A stretch of DNA of 6,679 nucleotides from Pseudomonadota bacterium (GCA_023439425.1 JAEXNZ010000121.1:1-6679); one strand, 5' to 3'; shown: positions 1 to 4,795, counted from the first letter of the stretch. Made by a program: numbers and translations. Notes: generated by a model not told the origin, from the letters alone.

Positions 1-59
1 GGGGGGTGGGGTTGTAGGTATTGAAACCCGAGCGCCGGTTGGGTGAGGTCAATTGTTTG

Positions 60-92
60 TGACGTGGGTGTGTTTGGTGCCAAGGCACGTCA
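60..92. repeat. Nested inverted repeat downstream of the NUDIX gene
   Basis: TGACGTG (60-66) and CACGTCA (86-92) form a perfect 7-base inverted repeat. Inside it lies a second, tighter dyad, GTGCC-AA-GGCAC (77-88). The tight dyad has too short a centre for an RNA hairpin and looks more like a protein-binding site, while the outer arms could form a stem. It lies 44 bases past the NUDIX stop, and no gene is seen in bases 1-135. Its function is unknown: operator of a gene to the left of the window, or a weak terminator, are both possible. Confidence 0.3.
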
Positions 93-135
93 ACGCACGG
101 AGCGAGGTCCGCGCAGCATTGGGGCCGCACCACGG

Positions 136-537
136 TCAGCGCAGTTGGGGCGCGCGGAAGATGTGGTCGCGGGTTAGTGGAGCGAGCTCCAGATCCCCGG
201 GGTTTTGGGGGTCGATCCAGGCGATTTCTTCCAGTTCTGCTTTGGGGTGGACTTCGCCGATGTGGCTGAAGGCGTAGACCTGCGCGGTTACGGTGCTGCC
301 GCGTTCGTTGACCGCGGGGGCGCTGAAGGTGCCGATGAAGACGGGCAGGGTGGTGGCGATGTTCAGGCCGAGCTCTTCGTCCAGCTCTCGGCAGAGGGCC
401 TGGATGGGGTCTTCGCCGTGTTCGATCTTGCCGCCGGGCTGGATGAAGGCGTTCGACCCCTTCTTTCTTACCACCAGCACTTTGCCGTCATCGCGGGAGA
501 TGACGGCTGCTGCAATCCGAATAACGTCAGGGGACAT
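136..537 (-). CDS. NUDIX hydrolase
   Basis: This 133-residue protein is a single NUDIX domain. NUDIX enzymes hydrolyse nucleoside diphosphates linked to another group X, such as oxidised nucleotides, nucleotide sugars or dinucleoside polyphosphates, in the cytoplasm. The full consensus box (G-x5-E-x7-RE-U-x-EE-x-G-U) is present: G36, E42, R50-E51 and E54-E55 with G57-L58. E51, E54 and E55 are the expected divalent-metal ligands, so the enzyme should be active. Residues 5-24 give the usual first strands (IRIAAAVI...KVLVVRKKG). The length is typical of small MutT-like members. The ATG at 537 is preceded by AAGG about six bases upstream. The gene lies 83 bases after the SDR on the same strand, with a hairpin between, so the two may be separate units. 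The substrate cannot be told from sequence. The family call is secure. Confidence 0.93.
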   Translation of the reverse strand: MSPDVIRIAAAVISRDDGKVLVVRKKGSNAFIQPGGKIEHGEDPIQALCRELDEELGLNIATTLPVFIGTFSAPAVNERGSTVTAQVYAFSHIGEVHPKAELEEIAWIDPQNPGDLELAPLTRDHIFRAPQLR

Positions 538-587
538 CGGGTGCCTTGCTCTCGATGGAAGGAACGATAGTAGGGCCCCAGTTTAAT

Positions 588-616
588 AGCGCGGCAGGTA
601 GGGGCCTGCCCGCGCT
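588..616 (-). terminator. Hairpin between SDR and NUDIX genes, possible SDR terminator
   Basis: The arms AGCGCGGCAGG (588-598) and CCTGCCCGCGCT (605-616) pair over 11 base pairs with one bulged C and a six-base loop. The hairpin begins five bases after the SDR stop codon in the direction of SDR transcription. The sequence after it (ATTAAACTGG) is AT-rich but lacks a real T-run, so efficient intrinsic termination is uncertain. It could instead stabilise the mRNA 3' end. Confidence 0.5.
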
Positions 617-620
617 GCGC

Positions 621-1370
621 TCATCCGGCCTTGGGCATCAACGCTTCTGCATCCTTGCCAGCTGCAATGCGCATTGGGGCGCTCGGGTCGGTCACCGCGC
701 GCCACACGGCTTCGGCCACGTCCTGCCCTTCGGTGATAGGACCACTGCTGTCGCGGAAGCTTGCGAATACGCGCTGCGCAAGCTCGCTGTAAGCGCTGTT
801 GTCTTCCGCCTGCGGGCGCACCAGGGCGTTTGAGCCGAACTGCGTGCTGGGTGCTCGCCCGGGCAGCACCAGGCGAACGCGCACGCCGAAGGGTTCCACC
901 TCAATTGCCAGCGATTCGGTGAGGGCGTTCACTGCGGCCTTGCTGGCGGAGTAGACGCCCACGAGTGGGAGCGGCTTCAGCGTGACCGAGGAGGTGACGT
1001 TGACGATCACGCCCTCACCCCGGGCGCGCATCTGCGGCAGCACGGCCTGGGCGACGGCCAGCGTGCCGAGGGTGTTGGTTTCCAGCAGGGCACGGGCGGT
1101 TTCCATCGTGGTGAGTTCCACCGGCACGGCCGCGCCTACGCCGGCATTGTTGACCACAGCATCCAGCGGGCCTGCGGATTCGATGGCGCGGGTGATGCTG
1201 TCTGGATCGGTGATGTCCAGGGGCAGCACGGTCAGGCGGTCGGAGTTCAGCAGAAGGTCTTCGCGCGGCGTGCGCATGGTGGCCACCACGTTCCAGCCAC
1301 GGTCGAGGAAGAGTTTGGCGGTATCCAGGCCGAAGCCGGAGGAGGTGCCGGTGATCAGTACGGTGGGCAT
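621..1370 (-). CDS. Short-chain dehydrogenase/reductase (SDR family oxidoreductase)
   Basis: This 249-residue protein is a classical SDR, which uses NAD(P)(H) to oxidise alcohols or reduce carbonyls in the cytoplasm. The cofactor motif TGxxxGxG is at residues 7-14 (TGTSSGFG), D52 lies in the LDIT motif, NNAG is at 74-77, and N99 fits the structural Asn. The catalytic Ser is in NVTSS (about 127-128), and Tyr140 and Lys144 form YSASK. All catalytic residues are present and the length is typical. R33 and R36 just after the second strand (TMRTPRE) hint at NADP(H), but weakly. I chose the ATG at 1370 because the protein opens directly into the first Rossmann strand and AAGGAA lies seven bases upstream; the open frame continues 26 codons further with no sensible sequence. 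It is divergent from the AraC regulator at 1469, which probably controls it. The substrate is unknown. Confidence 0.93.
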   Translation of the reverse strand: MPTVLITGTSSGFGLDTAKLFLDRGWNVVATMRTPREDLLLNSDRLTVLPLDITDPDSITRAIESAGPLDAVVNNAGVGAAVPVELTTMETARALLETNTLGTLAVAQAVLPQMRARGEGVIVNVTSSVTLKPLPLVGVYSASKAAVNALTESLAIEVEPFGVRVRLVLPGRAPSTQFGSNALVRPQAEDNSAYSELAQRVFASFRDSSGPITEGQDVAEAVWRAVTDPSAPMRIAAGKDAEALMPKAG

Positions 1371-1377
1371 CCGGTGT

Positions 1378-1383
1378 TTCCTT
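1378..1383 (-). promoter_or_regulatory. Ribosome binding site fixing the SDR start
   Basis: AAGGAA on the minus strand lies seven bases before the ATG at 1370. It supports that start over the upstream in-frame ATG at 1448, whose extension has no family-like sequence and would overlap the regulatory region. Confidence 0.6.
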
Positions 1384-1404
1384 GATGGGTGGGGGAGGCC
1401 CATG

Positions 1405-1432
1405 TTCACCGGTTGGGGTTGGACGGTATATG
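1405..1432 (+). promoter_or_regulatory. Possible sigma-70 promoter of the AraC regulator
   Basis: TTCACC (1405-1410) and TATATG (1427-1432) each match four of six consensus positions for -35 and -10, with a 16-base spacer. Transcription would start around 1438-1440. This fits translation from ATG 1469 and argues against the in-frame ATG at 1430. The matches are weak, so this is a suggestion only. Confidence 0.3.
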
Positions 1433-1434
1433 CT

Positions 1435-1453
1435 GAAGAATCTCTCATTCTTC
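1435..1453. promoter_or_regulatory. Perfect palindrome in the SDR/AraC divergent promoter region, candidate operator
   Basis: GAAGAAT (1435-1441), five bases CTCTC, then ATTCTTC (1447-1453) form a perfect 7-base inverted repeat. It is the clearest dyad in the 98 bases between the two divergent starts, and it sits just after the proposed -10 of the regulator gene. A regulator bound here could control both genes. AraC-family proteins more often bind direct or asymmetric repeats, so the binding protein is not established. Confidence 0.45.
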
Positions 1454-1468
1454 GTAGATCGTCCGGAC

Positions 1469-2422
1469 ATGGCAGATCCGTTGGCCCAGGTTGTCTCCCT
1501 GCTGCATCCCACCGCCCGGTTCTCCAAGCGGGTGGAGGGGGCGGGGGAGTGGTGCGTGCATCGTGGGGGTGAGGGCGAGCCCTTCTACATCGCGCTGCTG
1601 GCAGGGGAATGCCGGCTGACGGTCGACAATCAACCTCCGCTGCATCTGCAGGCGGGGGATTTCGTTCTGGTACCTGCGCTGCGGTCGCTGTTCAATTGCA
1701 GTGCCGGGGCGGGCGCAGACGCCGTGCCCGAGTTGCCGGTTCGGTTGGGCGACGGATGGTTCCGCGTGGGGCGGCAGGAAGGCCCGGCTGAGGTGCTGAT
1801 GCAGATTGGGCACTGTCAGTTTGAATCGCCCGATGCGCCATTGCTGGTGTCGCTGCTGCCGCAGGTGTTGCATGTACGCGGTGTGGAACGGCTTGCGACG
1901 CTGGTGGAGATGGTGGGCGATGAGTCGCGCTCGGCGCGGCCAGGGCGTGAGGTCGTGCTGGAGCGGTTGTTGGAGCTGCTGCTGATCGAGGCGTTGCGGA
2001 GTGCGGCGCAGTATTCCGATGGCGCGGGGCTGGTGTATGGGCTGGCCGATGAGCGGCTGGCCGGGGCCCTGCGGGCGATCCATGAGCAGCCTGAGCAGGC
2101 GTGGACGGTGGCTTCGTTGGCGGCACAGGCCGCGTTGTCGCGGTCTTCGTTCTCTGCGCGGTTTACCCAGGTAGTTGGGGTTGCGCCGATGGAATATGTG
2201 CTGGCGTGGCGGATGGCGCTGGCGAAGCAGTTGTTGCGGTCGCAGGCGTTGACGCTGGAGCAGGTGGCGGAGCGGGTGGGGTATGCGAGTGCGGTGACGT
2301 TCAGCGCGGCGTTTGTGAGGCGGGTGGGGGTTGCGCCTGGGCGGTATGGGCGGGTGGGGGAAGGGGTGTTTGCGGGGTCCGCGGCTCCGAAGGATGCCGC
2401 GATCCGGTGGAGGCGGTCGTAA
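1469..2422 (+). CDS. AraC-family transcriptional regulator with N-terminal cupin domain
   Basis: This 317-residue protein has the two-domain layout of AraC/XylS activators. Residues 1 to about 185 form a cupin-type sensing domain: GEPFYIALLAGECRLTV around 37-52 and LQAGDFVLVPA around 60-70 are typical of the cupin_6 group. The C-terminal domain (about 197-295) carries two helix-turn-helix units: VASLAAQAALSRSSFSARF, then LEQVAERVGYASAVTFSAAF followed by the conserved GVAPGRY. A 22-residue tail follows. The ATG at 1469 gives the usual MADPLAQVVSLL opening for this group; the in-frame ATGs at 1382 and 1430 would fall in or before the promoter. No strong ribosome binding site is visible. Regulators of this type often sit divergently to an SDR and activate it, so the SDR is the likely target. 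The inducer is unknown. Confidence 0.93.
   Translation: MADPLAQVVSLLHPTARFSKRVEGAGEWCVHRGGEGEPFYIALLAGECRLTVDNQPPLHLQAGDFVLVPALRSLFNCSAGAGADAVPELPVRLGDGWFRVGRQEGPAEVLMQIGHCQFESPDAPLLVSLLPQVLHVRGVERLATLVEMVGDESRSARPGREVVLERLLELLLIEALRSAAQYSDGAGLVYGLADERLAGALRAIHEQPEQAWTVASLAAQAALSRSSFSARFTQVVGVAPMEYVLAWRMALAKQLLRSQALTLEQVAERVGYASAVTFSAAFVRRVGVAPGRYGRVGEGVFAGSAAPKDAAIRWRRS
2321..2377 (+). repeat. G-run cluster in the 3' end of the AraC gene, possible G-quadruplex
   Basis: Eight runs of three or more G occur in 57 bases. Five of them, between 2339 and 2366, have loops of 6, 1, 1 and 2 bases, which satisfies the usual G-quadruplex pattern on the coding strand. The 10-mer CGGGTGGGGG occurs twice, exactly 30 bases apart (2321 and 2351), in frame with two RVG tripeptides. 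This may be only codon choice for Gly, Arg and Val. Confidence 0.35.
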
Positions 2423-2430
2423 GACGCCTG

Positions 2431-2526
2431 CCGATAACGTTTGTTGGTGCTGTAACGCATGGACCTCTGTCGGAGGCGCTTCTGCGTTCGATGTTCATGC
2501 CCCACCGGGTGTTGAGGCGTTATCGG
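2431..2526. repeat. Long-range inverted repeat with internal stems (three-way-junction-like)
   Basis: CCGATAACG (2431-2439) and CGTTATCGG (2518-2526) are perfect 9-base complements. They enclose a second perfect stem, AACGCA (2454-2459) with TGCGTT (2483-2488), capped by CCTC/GAGG (2464-2467, 2473-2476). A third weaker stem is ATGCCC/GGGTGT around the CACC loop (about 2498-2513). Together these draw a three-armed fold starting eight bases after the AraC stop. No protein-like sequence is seen here. It could be a structured RNA, a degenerate mobile palindrome, or an attC-like recombination site. Confidence 0.4.
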
Positions 2527-2544
2527 TGGTCGACTGTCGTGCGA

Positions 2545-2575
2545 CCCTACCGGGGCGGTATCTGTGTCGGTAGGG
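2545..2575. repeat. Two mutually exclusive hairpins
   Basis: CCCTACCG (2545-2552) pairs perfectly with CGGTAGGG (2568-2575) over 8 bases with a 15-base loop. The same left arm can instead pair TACCG (2548-2552) with the nearer CGGTA (2556-2560) around a GGG loop. The exclusive choice resembles switch or attenuator architecture, but no T-run follows and no ligand class is recognised. Confidence 0.35.
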
Positions 2576-2665
2576 AGCGAGCCGGAGTTTCGATTGGTCA
2601 GAGCATTGTGATGCTGCTGTAGGGATTCTCTGACATTGCAGCCACGATCTGGCTCCGATACGCTC
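2575..2665. repeat. Extended interrupted helix upstream of the secreted-protein gene
   Basis: GAGCG (2575-2579) pairs with CGCTC (2661-2665). After a symmetric 3x3 internal loop, CGGAG (2583-2587) pairs with CTCCG (2653-2657). Further in, GTCAGAG (2597-2603) pairs with CTCTGAC (2628-2634). The segments are collinear and nested, as in a single long RNA arm. With the two elements to its left, this fills most of the 301 bases between the AraC stop and ATG 2724. No open frame here looks like a protein. Confidence 0.4.
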
Positions 2666-2723
2666 ATTCGGTGGTGCCCTTCGGATTTACAACAGTCGAC
2701 TACTTTGGACAGGGAGTTGAAAG

Positions 2724-3125
2724 ATGAAGCTGGCTGCACTGATTATCGCCGTTGGTAGCGTTTTTTCCCCGCAGGCATCTGCCGCCGAGTCGATTTCGGT
2801 AGACGGCATCCAGGAACTTCGGCAGTTCTGGATCTATGACCATTCTGCTTCATTGCCCTTGGCAAAGGCTGCTGGCATGGATTTGATCGTGCCTCCAGAG
2901 GTGGCAAAGAAGGCTGGGGCCTGGAAGAAGGTATTTTCTGTCAGCATCAATAGCGAGGGTCACGTAACCAGTGCTGTCTGTACCGACTGTGTTGAAGGTG
3001 ATCCCGTGGCTCCCGTTCTTGCGAAAGGGTTCCTGCTGGAGCGTTACAAGCCGGCACCGGGCAATACGAAGCGGACTCCAGTGAAAGCGCTCCTTCCGGC
3101 TGAGTTGCTGCAGCCTGAAGTTTGA
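2724..3125 (+). CDS. Small exported protein with a TonB-C-like domain, hypothetical
   Basis: This 133-residue protein starts with a Sec signal peptide (MKLAALIIAVGSVFSPQASA), with likely cleavage between residues 20 and 21, so it should be periplasmic or secreted. Residues 70-121 follow the TonB C-terminal pattern: a VSINSEGHVTSAV strand pair, a short turn, an Ala/Leu helix, then RYKPA and TPV. C86 and C89 form a CTDC motif that could make a disulfide or bind metal. There is no membrane anchor and no Pro-rich linker, so it cannot act as a conventional TonB. AGGGAG lies about seven bases before the ATG. Codons ending in A or T are commoner than in the flanking regulators, suggesting an accessory gene. 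The TonB-C resemblance is by eye; the function is unknown. A probable lipoprotein ORF follows 15 bases later. Confidence 0.75.
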   Translation: MKLAALIIAVGSVFSPQASAAESISVDGIQELRQFWIYDHSASLPLAKAAGMDLIVPPEVAKKAGAWKKVFSVSINSEGHVTSAVCTDCVEGDPVAPVLAKGFLLERYKPAPGNTKRTPVKALLPAELLQPEV

Positions 3126-3140
3126 TTTCGCGGTGCTCCC

Positions 3141-3515
3141 ATGCGCGTACGGAAGCTGCTGGTCATTGCTGCCATCTGCGGGCCTGCGTCTGGGTGCCAG
3201 ACGCTCCTGGAGACGTCATCCCCTTTCGAAGGGGAAGAAGATAACCAGGCTGTCAGGCCGTTGCGGCGTAAAGCGGAAGGGCTTCCCTGTCCAGATGCTG
3301 CCAGCGGCCCTGGGCGAATACGTAGCGTGTTTGGGCGCGTTCCTTCGGTGGCACTGGGGCTTCCAGCGGCGGCTTGGACGGCGGCGGGTCGCGTTCCGTC
3401 GGTGCTTCGCTCGGTGGATCTTCGCGGGCGGGTTCTTCCGGCGGTGGGGCTTCGACCGGCGGTTCCGGTGCGGTGGGGGCTTGGCCGGGGTTCGGCACCT
3501 GCGCGTGTGCGGTGA
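3141..3515 (+). CDS. Putative lipoprotein, 3' part of doubtful reading
   Basis: The ORF opens with a convincing lipoprotein signal: basic MRVRK, hydrophobic LLVIAAICG, then PASGC with Cys19 as the lipidation site, followed by an acidic, Ser-rich stretch to about residue 38. It begins 15 bases after the preceding gene's stop, so the two could be cotranscribed; only a weak GGTG precedes the start. From about residue 39 to the stop (124 residues) the frame runs antisense to the Pro/Glu-rich minus-strand ORF and reads as low-information Arg/Val/Pro/Ala sequence with RVPSV twice. A single frameshift just before 3242 would end the protein at a TAA there, giving a lipoprotein of about 34 residues and a clean convergent arrangement. 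I am fairly sure of the signal peptide and unsure of the extent. It matches no family I can name. Confidence 0.5.
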   Translation: MRVRKLLVIAAICGPASGCQTLLETSSPFEGEEDNQAVRPLRRKAEGLPCPDAASGPGRIRSVFGRVPSVALGLPAAAWTAAGRVPSVLRSVDLRGRVLPAVGLRPAVPVRWGLGRGSAPARVR

Positions 3516-3579
3516 CGTGGCGGGCTTCTAGCTGCTGCATTGGGGTCTGCGGCAAGGGGCGTTGTCGTGATCGTCCCAT
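3253..3579 (-). CDS. Proline/glutamate-rich hypothetical protein
   Basis: Read from the ATG at 3579 this is a 108-residue protein with a basic N-terminus (MGRSRQRPLPQTP), a Pro/Glu linker over about 38-79 with repeated EAP, PPP and EEP units, and a short aromatic C-terminal segment, TRYVFAQGRWQHLDREA (84-100). The D/E content and the aromatic tail look more like a real protein than usual antisense noise, and roughly 70 percent of codons end in G or C. Against it, no ribosome binding site is visible, the frame stays open far upstream through the antisense of the next gene, and it overlaps the lipoprotein ORF by 263 bases. The ATG at 3540 (MQQLEARHV) is an alternative start. There is no signal peptide. 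The function is unknown. Confidence 0.42.
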   Translation of the reverse strand: MGRSRQRPLPQTPMQQLEARHVTAHAQVPNPGQAPTAPEPPVEAPPPEEPAREDPPSEAPTERDPPPSKPPLEAPVPPKERAQTRYVFAQGRWQHLDREALPLYAATA

Positions 3580-3672
3580 TGCCGGTGTCAAGAGAGGGCG
3601 ATGACGGCGGGGTTGTGGTGTCAGTGCGGGCGGTGGAACATGAGTGCCCCCTTTGCATGCCGGATGTTCTTG

Positions 3673-4131
3673 ATGAGCGATGTTGCGTTGCCCCGTAAGC
3701 CGATTGACGAGCTGGTTCCGTCTGACCTGGTGGCGTTTCCGATCTGGCAGTTCATCTCCGATGCGGGGGATCAGGAGCTGGGGGAGGACGAAGATGAGAC
3801 CTGGGTGACACCGTTGGAGCAGTCGTCGGTGCCGTTGGGGCGGTTGTCGCTTTCTGTGGCGGCTTCTTTTGTTACGCCGGGTGGCCGGGAGTTGGTTGGT
3901 GTTCTGCAGGTGAATACCGACGAGGGACCTTCGGTGGGGCATGCGGCGTTGCTGGTGGAGGGGGAGTATCTGTTTTTGCCTGCTGCTGAGTTCATTGATG
4001 CGGACGCGGACTATGCGGCGCTCGTTGAGGCCTTGGGGATGGATCGTGCGGATGTGTTTCCGTTGGAGTGGGTGTTGAGGGTGCCGGTTGAGGGCTCGGA
4101 TAGGGAGTTGAACGGGCGGTTTGTCGGTTGA
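3673..4131 (+). CDS. Hypothetical acidic protein, unrecognised family
   Basis: This 152-residue protein is soluble and acidic, with no signal peptide or membrane segment. It opens with LPRKPIDELVPSDLVAFPIWQF, has an acidic stretch (about 34-43, ELGEDEDETW), then alternating beta-like segments: GRLSLSVAASF, ELVGVLQVNT, HAALLVEGEYLFLP. It ends with EALGMDRADVFPLEWVLRVPVEG. This compact alpha/beta layout looks conserved, but I do not recognise the family; small cytoplasmic proteins or immunity-like proteins can look similar. The start is uncertain: ATG 3673 gives the most natural N-terminus, ATG 3640 has a nearby GGTGGA, and ATG 3601 has AGAGAGGG very close to it; the extra residues of the longer versions are Cys/Trp/Met-rich and unconvincing. 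It is divergent from the Pro/Glu-rich ORF. Confidence 0.7.
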   Translation: MSDVALPRKPIDELVPSDLVAFPIWQFISDAGDQELGEDEDETWVTPLEQSSVPLGRLSLSVAASFVTPGGRELVGVLQVNTDEGPSVGHAALLVEGEYLFLPAAEFIDADADYAALVEALGMDRADVFPLEWVLRVPVEGSDRELNGRFVG

Positions 4132-4156
4132 TGAAGCGTTCGGGGCCGGACACCTT

Positions 4157-4170
4157 GCATTCGTAAATGC
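4157..4170. promoter_or_regulatory. Short palindrome upstream of the four-helix-bundle gene
   Basis: GCATT (4157-4161), CGTA, AATGC (4166-4170) is a perfect 5-base inverted repeat about 25 bases after the preceding stop. It may be a small hairpin or a binding site. It is short enough to arise by chance. Confidence 0.2.
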
Positions 4171-4223
4171 TTCAGGTGTACGTGCCTGTATGGCCGACTT
4201 GCACACGCGAAAATTACATCTGC

Positions 4224-4238
4224 TTTGCACCGTGCAAA
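4224..4238. promoter_or_regulatory. Perfect TTTGCAC-C-GTGCAAA palindrome, candidate operator
   Basis: TTTGCAC (4224-4230), one C, GTGCAAA (4232-4238) is a perfect 15-base dyad in the 214-base gap before the four-helix-bundle gene. A third TTGCAC half-site lies at 4199-4204. The single-base centre excludes a useful RNA hairpin and points to a dimeric DNA-binding protein. The dyad is about 108 bases before the GTG start; I cannot place a convincing -35/-10 pair around it. The regulator is unknown. Confidence 0.45.
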
Positions 4239-4331
4239 CATCGCGTACAGCGCGTGATTTCGAGGTCACGCGCACTTCATTCCAACTGCGGAAGAGTGGC
4301 CCCACCCCGACACGGGTCATTCCAAAAACGC

Positions 4332-4336
4332 AGGAG
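4332..4336 (+). promoter_or_regulatory. Ribosome binding site selecting the GTG start
   Basis: AGGAG ends nine bases before GTG 4346. It decides the start: no ATG lies near the domain's beginning, and the longer in-frame reading from TTG 4121 adds 75 residues with no resemblance to the family. Confidence 0.75.
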
Positions 4337-4345
4337 TTGAAATAC

Positions 4346-4795
4346 GTGAGCACTCATTCTGAAACCACCAGCACCCTTAATGACCTGATCGAAATCGCCC
4401 GCGACGGCAAGGACTTCTACACCGAAGCTGCCGGCAAGGTGAAAGACGCTGAACTGTCCGCACTGTTCACCCGCATCGCCAGCGTGAAGTCGAACATCGT
4501 GACCTCGCTCAGCAGCACGGTGGCCGCCGCCGGTGGCAAGCCGGCCGCGCACGGCACGGTGGTCGGTTCGATGCAGCAGTTCTACGGCAAGGTCCGCGCG
4601 ACCCTGGGCGACACTCAGTACGGCTATGTGGCTGAGCTGGAAGAATCGGAAGACCGTCTGTTGAAGGCCTTCAAGGACGCTGCGACCGACAACGATCTGC
4701 CGCCGGCTGCACGCCAGGAAGTCACCCGCCTGCTGCCGCAGGTGCAGGAGACCCATGCGGTGATGCGCGACCGCAAGCATGCAATGAAGCACTGA
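4346..4795 (+). CDS. DUF2383 / PA2169-type four-helix-bundle protein
   Basis: This 149-residue cytoplasmic protein matches the DUF2383 (PA2169-like) family of ferritin-like four-helix bundles. After a short Ser/Thr-rich start, LNDLIEIARDGKDFY begins helix 1, ELSALFTRIASVKSNIV forms helix 2, a Gly/Pro-containing turn with GSMQQFYGKVRATLGD leads to helix 3, and ELEESEDRLLKAFKDA plus PAARQEVTRLLPQVQETHAVMR make the last helices. The Glu/His-rich EESED and QETH segments resemble those of ferritin-like folds, but metal binding is not proven. Members are often stress-associated with no defined reaction. The GTG start is set by AGGAG nine bases upstream. The coding sequence has strong G/C third positions, unlike the 2724-3250 stretch. 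A strong terminator follows 19 bases after the stop, so it is probably monocistronic. Confidence 0.9.
   Translation: MSTHSETTSTLNDLIEIARDGKDFYTEAAGKVKDAELSALFTRIASVKSNIVTSLSSTVAAAGGKPAAHGTVVGSMQQFYGKVRATLGDTQYGYVAELEESEDRLLKAFKDAATDNDLPPAARQEVTRLLPQVQETHAVMRDRKHAMKH

Noticed and set aside
1371..1448. SDR start at ATG 1448
   Set aside because: It would add 26 non-family residues and span the divergent promoter. ATG 1370 has AAGGAA seven bases upstream and opens into the Rossmann strand.
2101..2622. Plus-strand frame across the AraC end and the structured gap
   Set aside because: It is Val/Gly/Ala-rich shadow of the AraC HTH domain continuing into the inverted-repeat block, with no ribosome binding site or family resemblance.
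1445..2739. Long minus-strand open frames across the first AraC gene (1445-2083, 1816-2739)
   Set aside because: They are antisense shadows of a clear AraC regulator in GC-rich DNA, low in hydrophobic patterning and rich in Ser/Arg/Pro.
4121..4345. 75-residue N-terminal extension of the four-helix-bundle protein from TTG 4121
   Set aside because: It would overlap the preceding stop and the palindromic regulatory region, and AGGAG sits nine bases before GTG 4346 where the family domain begins.
3580..4353. Upstream part of the long minus-strand open frame 3253-4353
   Set aside because: It is antisense to the better-patterned 3673-4131 gene, is rich in Arg/Gln/His/Pro, and has no family resemblance. 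Only the 3253-3579 part looked protein-like.
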